From Candidatus Zipacnadia bacterium (GTDB lineage: Bacteria > Armatimonadota > Zipacnadia > Zipacnadales > Zipacnadaceae): DNA of 36,145 nucleotides. The notes beneath the pieces were generated by a model that saw only the letters and a list, made by a program, of their open reading frames with translations, made no database searches and had not been told where the DNA came from. Where the stretch lies: positions 1 through 36,145 of the forward strand of contig JALGTU010000012.1 of the NCBI GenBank assembly GCA_029821195.1, given 5' to 3'. Both the position numbers and the translations under genes were made by a program. Of this stretch, positions 31,335 to 36,145 are shown piece by piece. Every line of letters begins with the position of its first letter. Position 1 is the stretch's first letter.

Positions 31335-31364
31335 CAGCCCCAGAGATACTCTCAGCAGGGGCTG
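31335..31364 (-). terminator. Stem-loop between the Ig/stalk-domain gene and lysA
   Basis: CAGCCCC (31335-31341) and GGGGCTG (31358-31364) form a 7-bp stem, with an inner GAGA/TCTC stem. It follows the stop of the 31408-33396 gene on the minus strand. No T-run follows, so if it ends transcription it is a weak or factor-dependent terminator; it could also act as a leader structure for lysA. Confidence 0.4.
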
Positions 31365-31407
31365 CCTTGGGCACGATTGGGACAACCGTCGTAACAAAGC
31401 TCTGGAA

Positions 31408-33396
31408 TCAGTTACTGCTTACCACCAACTGGCCCGTGGCCGGATTGTAGCGAATCGCCACGTCCAGGGTATCTGCCAGGAATTGCAGGGGCACCATAGT
31501 CCGCCCGCGCTTGATATAGGGAGCCAGAATCAACTCCTGCTCCTGATCGTTGACCGTGACAACCGGGTTACCGATCTTCAGGTTGACGTCAACATCCTTG
31601 TTGACCGCCCGGACCTGCTTCTCTATCGGGAACCAGTACAGGACACCGTCGGTTTGCTCGAATATCTCGCGCAGCGGGCCCACGGAGATGCCCGCCTTGA
31701 GTTCGGGCGTCGCCCGCAGGTCGAGCAGCTCTCCGTTGAAGACCACCTTAATATCGCGCAGCGCCCCGATCTCAGTCGGGAGGAAGACATCGGTTTCCGG
31801 TTTACCCACACGCTCTGCGTACGGCCAACCGGCCGGTCGCGAACTCGGCAGCATGGCCACGCGATACTCGATGACTCCGCCAGCCTCTGCCGGCAAGACA
31901 GACTTGCTGATTGCAGCCGTAATCGGCTTGGTTGCCATCTCAGTAGCCGGCAGGGTATACCGCGCTACTGGGGCCATCGCATGCCGGACAGCGACCGGCC
32001 CTGCGCTTATCACCGGCGGTGTGCCAGCCGCAGCAGTCGCCTTCACCGTCGTTGCCGAGACCGTCCGGGCCGGCGCTGGCTTCTGCACCGCCAGTGACGG
32101 CGAGGTCACGCGGCTGGTAAACTCGCCGCGATACGCTGTCGCCGACGGCATCACCGAGCCAGCCGGGACCATAGCCAACTGGCTCGCACCAGCAGACCGG
32201 GAAGTCACCGCGGGCGTCAGCGGGATTTCAAGCACGGTAGCCGGCATGGTATTACGGAGCGCCGGCGCCATCGCATACCGCCCGACGACTGTTCCCGCGG
32301 TTGCCATTGGCTGCGTGCCAGTTGCGGCGGACTTCGCGGTCGCTGCCGAGGGCAGCCGAACCAGTGTCGGCTTAGGCGTTCGCGTCGTCCGGGCCAATCC
32401 GGGAGCGCTCACCGCAGGGACTAGCGCCGGAGTCGCTACTTGGCGTGCCGGCGGGCTAACCCGTGTCGGAATAGGTCCAGGTTCTCGCATATCTGTCGGC
32501 AAGGCCACGATCTGCACGTCCCCGGCCTGGCTTTCCACGCGGCGCTCCGCGATTGCCGGCGCACCGAAGGTCTGTTCGGCGATCTGCTCTGGCGACGCGG
32601 GCGCGATGGCTGGTGCGTCAGCGATCGGCGGCGTCACCACCGGAGCCTCGGGAACTCCCTCCGGCGGCTGAGCAACAGTCCTAGCCGGAGCCTCCGCGGT
32701 GGTCAGGGCGCGGTTGCTGACCAGTACCGTCACCTCGGCCGAATCTCCCTGGTTCTCCGCCTTGTCCAACGCGCTTGCCTTCAGCACGTGCAGACCGTCG
32801 GCAGCGGTGGTGGTATCCCACTTGGCCACGTACGGAGGAGTGTTATAGATCCACGTATGTATCTTGCCGTCCACGTAGAAGAAAACCGTAGTAACGCCGA
32901 CGTTGTCGGTGGCGTTGGCCTTGATCTCAACGCTGCCGCTGACCTCCGCGCCCTGGGCTGGGTAGTAGATGTTGACCACCGGTGGGATCTGGTCGGGTTG
33001 CTCCGTGGTCATTCCCCGCATCCGAACGATGATCTCGGCGGTACCCTCGCTGCCCTGGGTATCAATGGCTTTAGCTGTTACCGTATGCGTGGTACCCCCC
33101 GAAAAGACGAAATCCCACGAGAAGCTGTGCTGGCCCTCAGTCTTGGGCACAGCCAGCCGCCAGAAGCGGGCCAGCTTCTTGTCCACATACAACTGGATGA
33201 CCTCGACCGGATTACCGCTGTCGCTGCGATAGGCGACCTCAATCCAGGTCTGCCCAGAGACCGTTTGCCCGCTTTGGGGCTTGGTAATACGGACCACAGG
33301 GGCACCGACGGCGGCCGGGGACAACGACATTGCGAGGAAACTGACTAGCCCGATTTGGCCAAGTAGCGCCCAGCAAAGCGACCTTAGCTTCGACAT
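31408..33396 (-). CDS. Secreted protein with Ig-like domains, repetitive Pro/Ala/Thr linker and copper-amine-oxidase-N-like stalk domain
   Basis: The 662-residue protein starts with a signal peptide (about 1-31, ending AAVGA). Two Ig-like (Big_9 type) domains follow (about 34-126 and 138-228), each with a VxGxxxIxVxAxDxxGVxxVxFYVDGK-like pattern. A long disordered linker (about 230-540) contains a tandem duplication of about 98 residues (SAATAKSAATGT...RYAMAP at 350-377 against SATTVKATAAAGT...RHAMAP at 447-475). The C-terminus (about 548-662) matches the copper amine oxidase N-terminal-like domain (VFNGELLDL, RGRTMVPLQFLADTLDVAIR), a wall- or substrate-binding module with no oxidase activity. 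GGAGGGAGG precedes the ATG. A surface or matrix role is inferred. Confidence 0.85.
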   Translation of the reverse strand: MSKLRSLCWALLGQIGLVSFLAMSLSPAAVGAPVVRITKPQSGQTVSGQTWIEVAYRSDSGNPVEVIQLYVDKKLARFWRLAVPKTEGQHSFSWDFVFSGGTTHTVTAKAIDTQGSEGTAEIIVRMRGMTTEQPDQIPPVVNIYYPAQGAEVSGSVEIKANATDNVGVTTVFFYVDGKIHTWIYNTPPYVAKWDTTTAADGLHVLKASALDKAENQGDSAEVTVLVSNRALTTAEAPARTVAQPPEGVPEAPVVTPPIADAPAIAPASPEQIAEQTFGAPAIAERRVESQAGDVQIVALPTDMREPGPIPTRVSPPARQVATPALVPAVSAPGLARTTRTPKPTLVRLPSAATAKSAATGTQPMATAGTVVGRYAMAPALRNTMPATVLEIPLTPAVTSRSAGASQLAMVPAGSVMPSATAYRGEFTSRVTSPSLAVQKPAPARTVSATTVKATAAAGTPPVISAGPVAVRHAMAPVARYTLPATEMATKPITAAISKSVLPAEAGGVIEYRVAMLPSSRPAGWPYAERVGKPETDVFLPTEIGALRDIKVVFNGELLDLRATPELKAGISVGPLREIFEQTDGVLYWFPIEKQVRAVNKDVDVNLKIGNPVVTVNDQEQELILAPYIKRGRTMVPLQFLADTLDVAIRYNPATGQLVVSSN

Positions 33397-33736
33397 TTGT
33401 GGTTCCTCCCTCCAACTGACTGCGACGAGTGCTGCGGTTTCCGGTGAACCATACGATACCAGCCCTGACAGAGGGCCAGCCAGCCCCGCTCTTGCCCTGC
33501 TGATTCAGGGACCACGCCGGCCACCTGCTGAGTCGAACCCCAATTGTCCAGCAATTCCACTATATTCTACCACAGGGGCCACTGAAGAGTCAAGCCCGCC
33601 AATCGCTATAAGCAAGAGGAACTGACCTGCCGTCCGTTGAATCCAAACCCGAGAACGCCGCGGGCTATCGCCACAACTCAGATTGCGTGGCCCAATACCG
33701 TTCGCAACTCGTACGGAATCGGGATGTGCCTAACCT
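33397..33736. other. 340-bp divergent intergenic region
   Basis: This stretch separates two divergently transcribed secreted-protein genes. It contains the minus-strand promoter at 33564-33593 and a leader of about 160 bases for the Ig/stalk-domain gene. I see no clear promoter for the plus-strand gene, no open frame worth calling and no tRNA. Confidence 0.6.
33564..33593 (-). promoter_or_regulatory. Promoter of the Ig/stalk-domain secreted protein
   Basis: On the minus strand TTGACT (33593-33588) and TAGAAT (33569-33564) are 18 bp apart, each one base off consensus. The start would be near 33557. Confidence 0.55.
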
Positions 33737-36145
33737 ATGAAAAACTTCTCATCGGCGACTTCACTAGCGCATTTGGGCCTGCTTGCGGCCGTATGTGTGG
33801 CGGTGCTTGCCCACGCTGCGCCGCTGGCAAGCAGCGCGAGTGAGCTGCCGGCCATCAAGGCACCGCCGCCCGACTCAGATACCGCACTTCCCGCAGGCTG
33901 GGGCTTCTGGACGGATAATAGGGATAAGACCCAGGCAGAATTCTGCGCTGACCCTGTTCCCCACATCGCGCTGCGGGCCGGGCATCAGGGCCAGTGGTCA
34001 CTGGCGCTGGGTGGGACCGAGGAGGTCAAGCCCGGCGAGAAGTGGACATTCACTGCCGTCTGCGCCGGGCGGAATCTCGGCCTGTTTGGCGCGGGCGGCG
34101 GGGCGCTGACGATTCGCTCGTACAACACGGCAGGCGAGTTGGCCAACCCGTTGCAGGGAGCTAATTGGCAGCGGGGCACTTTCGGCTGGCAAATCCTCAG
34201 CGTAACGGTCGCCGTACCCGAGGGTATTGCCCGTCTGCGCCCGCGCTTTTACGGGCATGGCGGCGGCGAGTTCTTCATCGCATCGGCAGCCTTTGAGAAA
34301 TCCGACCAACCTGCCGATCTAGCGGTACCGGAAGCCGATTGTCCGCAGTATGACGAGCCGTTGCAGTTCGCGCTGACCGTTGTCCCCGACCGCAAGCACT
34401 GCATATACGACCCCGGCGAGACGATTGCCTGGCCTATCCCGAACATAAACGCCAATGTCAATCTGAATTATCGGGTGGTCGGCCCGTATGACGAACTGTA
34501 CGCCGAGGGCACCGCAGCACCAGGCAGACAGGTCAGCTTCGACCCGCCGGATGTCGGCTACTATGAACTGCGCTTGACCGGCGAGGTCAATCCGGCGATG
34601 CGGATAGAGGGCCGCAGTTCAGCGATTGTAGCGCCGCTGCCACCGCGCACCGCACCGTTCAGCAACCCCTTTGGCGCCCAATCCGGCCCGCTGGAGATCA
34701 ACTCGCGGCTGGCGATGACGTGGGCGCGCTGGGTAGCTTACAACATTGTTAGCGGCAGCCACAGCGAGTTGCCGACCGACCTGGCCACGTATGCGGACGC
34801 CTGGGAAGAGAGGATGCACCAGGAGTTCAATCCATATTACGCCACCTATGCCGAGGTCTGGAACGAGCCGCTCAACGAGATTAAGCCGGGCTGGAAGATG
34901 CAAGATTTCGCGGGGATGGTCCGGGCTACCCGGGAGGGCATCCACCGCGTGGACCCAAGCTTCAAAGTGGCCGTGGATTTCACGCACCTTTATGCCTATC
35001 AGAGCTTCCACAAAGCCGGCGGTGCCGGACTCTACGACGTAATGACGCTGCATCCCTACTCACACGCAATCTTTGCCAACCCCGGCTGGCCGGAAAGACC
35101 GGAGCACGCAATGCTTGCCGAGGAGATAATCTCAGCGCGGGAGCTGCTCAACCGTGCTGGTCTGGAAGATGTCGAGATCTGGACGACGGAGTACGGCTGG
35201 CCCACCGCCCAGGGCTACCCGTTCTCCACCACCGAGCTTGACCAAGCCCGGTTTAACGTCCGCTCCAGCCTGCTGCAACTGGCCGCCGGAGTGAAGCGGG
35301 TCTGCCCCTTCCGGATGACTGATGTGTCGTTCTGGGGGCCGCGCGATGGCACCTTCGGATTCATCCGCACCGACGGCACCCCCAAGCCCTGCCTGCTGGC
35401 CTACGGCGTAATGGCGATGACCATCAACGACTTGCCCTACGCCGGGTACTTCCGCCTGGGCCACAATGTCGGCGCGTTCGCCTACGGCAGAGAAAAAGAG
35501 ACTGTGCTCGCGCTGTGGCACCCGGATGAGGAGCAGGAGATTGACCTGGCCCTGCCCCGCGCAGCGAATAGCGTCATCACCTTGTTCGGACAGAAGACGC
35601 GCATTGCTGGTCACCGGTTCATGGGAACGATCGGCCCCTCGCCCATCTATATCGTCACGCATGCCTCGCCCGAGCAACTGGCGGAGGCCATCGGCAGCCC
35701 CCTGCGCACCGGCCCGCCCAAGGGGCTGTTCGACTACGGGCGCCCACACAAGCACTGGCAGATCCCAGCAATTCCTACCCCACCGCAGATTGACGCTGAT
35801 CTGAGCGAGTGGTCCGGGCCGGAGATTGTGCTGACTGACTCCGAGAAGCGTTGGGAGGGGCGGACTCGCCTGGCGGTTGATCGCGAGAATCTCTACATGG
35901 CATTGGCGGTCCGGGGGGATACCCCGGGCATAAACAACGAGGTGCCCAGTAAGATCTGGGCGGGGAATTGCCTGGAGGTCTTTATCTCGACCAGACCGGA
36001 GAGTCGCACCGTTCATGTCTACCTGGATTCGGATTATCAGATCGGACTCTCACCCGGCAACCAGGGCGACGGGGCCCTGGCCGCTGACATAATCCGTACC
36101 AAAGAAGTTATTGCCGGCGCGAAGGTAGCGGCCCGCGCTCTGGCG
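33737..36145 (+). CDS. Secreted clan GH-A glycoside-hydrolase-like protein with CBM9-like C-terminus, 3' end outside the window
   Basis: One frame is open for 803 codons from the ATG at 33737 to the window end. A signal peptide (about 1-28, LGLLAAVCVAVLAHA) is followed by beta-rich modules (about 45-300), one like a carbohydrate-binding jelly roll (LALRAGHQGQWSLALGG-like, EFFIASAAFEK) and one Ig-like (IYDPGETIAWPI...GYYELRLTGEV). The catalytic part has YAEVWNEPLNEIKPG with the acid/base Glu (377) and VEIWTTEYGWPT with the nucleophile Glu (485), the hallmarks of GH39/GH5-like clan GH-A enzymes. The C-terminus (about 675 on: PPQIDADLSEWSGPEIV, LYMALAVRGDTP, LEVFIST) is CBM9-like and incomplete. 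The barrel between WARWVAYN and WNEP is about 70 residues shorter than usual. No strong SD precedes the ATG. The substrate is unknown. Confidence 0.8.
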   Translation, partial: MKNFSSATSLAHLGLLAAVCVAVLAHAAPLASSASELPAIKAPPPDSDTALPAGWGFWTDNRDKTQAEFCADPVPHIALRAGHQGQWSLALGGTEEVKPGEKWTFTAVCAGRNLGLFGAGGGALTIRSYNTAGELANPLQGANWQRGTFGWQILSVTVAVPEGIARLRPRFYGHGGGEFFIASAAFEKSDQPADLAVPEADCPQYDEPLQFALTVVPDRKHCIYDPGETIAWPIPNINANVNLNYRVVGPYDELYAEGTAAPGRQVSFDPPDVGYYELRLTGEVNPAMRIEGRSSAIVAPLPPRTAPFSNPFGAQSGPLEINSRLAMTWARWVAYNIVSGSHSELPTDLATYADAWEERMHQEFNPYYATYAEVWNEPLNEIKPGWKMQDFAGMVRATREGIHRVDPSFKVAVDFTHLYAYQSFHKAGGAGLYDVMTLHPYSHAIFANPGWPERPEHAMLAEEIISARELLNRAGLEDVEIWTTEYGWPTAQGYPFSTTELDQARFNVRSSLLQLAAGVKRVCPFRMTDVSFWGPRDGTFGFIRTDGTPKPCLLAYGVMAMTINDLPYAGYFRLGHNVGAFAYGREKETVLALWHPDEEQEIDLALPRAANSVITLFGQKTRIAGHRFMGTIGPSPIYIVTHASPEQLAEAIGSPLRTGPPKGLFDYGRPHKHWQIPAIPTPPQIDADLSEWSGPEIVLTDSEKRWEGRTRLAVDRENLYMALAVRGDTPGINNEVPSKIWAGNCLEVFISTRPESRTVHVYLDSDYQIGLSPGNQGDGALAADIIRTKEVIAGAKVAARALA

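Noticed and set aside
31264-31407. Lysine riboswitch before lysA
   Set aside because: The 144-base gap is too short for the five-helix lysine riboswitch and only one simple stem-loop is visible.
33520-33600. tRNA-like T-arm (GGGGTTCGACTC) on the minus strand
   Set aside because: No matching acceptor stem, D-arm or anticodon arm can be drawn around it, and a promoter overlaps the region.

Overview
The window looks like a chromosome piece from a GC-rich, diderm (LPS-making) bacterium of an uncultured or poorly sampled phylum. A contiguous lipid A/Kdo operon shows the outer membrane. The secreted protein with a copper-amine-oxidase-N-like stalk domain, the alginate-lyase-like and clan GH-A secreted or degradative proteins, and the URO-D/FGGY kinase/GHMP kinase cluster are gene types common in Armatimonadota- and Hydrogenedentota-like genomes. 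I cannot assign the phylum from sequence alone. No rRNA, tRNA, CRISPR array, transposase or phage gene was seen.

Layout. 1-891 (-): alginate-lyase-like gene, broken by two frame lesions and cut by the window edge, behind an intact consensus promoter. 1115-7498 (+): an acidic single-pass membrane protein, a HEAT-repeat protein, ThiC, a parvulin-type PPIase/TPR membrane protein and RsmI. 7500-11659 (-): a probable sugar module (GHMP kinase, FGGY kinase, URO-D family protein, EamA transporter). 11944-20173 (+): the lipid A operon fabZ-lpxA-lpxB-msbA-GNAT-waaA-lpxK-lpxL, headed by a perfect TTGACA-17-TATAAT promoter. 20434-22553: a small DUF5652-like membrane protein, an RDD protein (-) and a SpoIIM/DUF95 protein (+). 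31263-22587 (-): a long same-strand run lysA, CCA-adding enzyme-like, M50 protease, trpS, sugar-1-P nucleotidyltransferase, scpA, scpB and a GT-C-like membrane glycosyltransferase. 31408-33396 (-): secreted Ig-like/stalk-domain protein. 33737-36145 (+): secreted clan GH-A glycoside-hydrolase-like protein with a CBM9-like C-terminus, running off the end.

How the genes work together. The lpx operon supplies most of lipid A and Kdo assembly: acyl chain supply (FabZ), first acylation (LpxA), disaccharide formation (LpxB), 4'-phosphorylation (LpxK), Kdo addition (WaaA), late acylation (LpxL-like) and flipping (MsbA). lpxC, lpxD and lpxH/I are not in the window. ScpA and ScpB form the kleisin/accessory pair of SMC condensin. 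The minus-strand kinase/URO-D set looks like an independent catabolic or glycan-salvage unit that diverges from the LPS operon; a 27-bp inverted repeat sits between the two promoters.

Most interesting signal. Two 83-bp copies of one palindromic repeat (20158-20240 on +, 24878-24960 on -) are about 84% identical. They conserve a 13-bp-arm hairpin with a compensatory base-pair change. Each lies in sense orientation at the 3' end of a gene (lpxL, scpA), and each contains an in-frame mini-ORF that starts at the same ATG. In copy A the repeat also supplies the stop codon of lpxL. This looks like a dispersed 3'-end repeat family.
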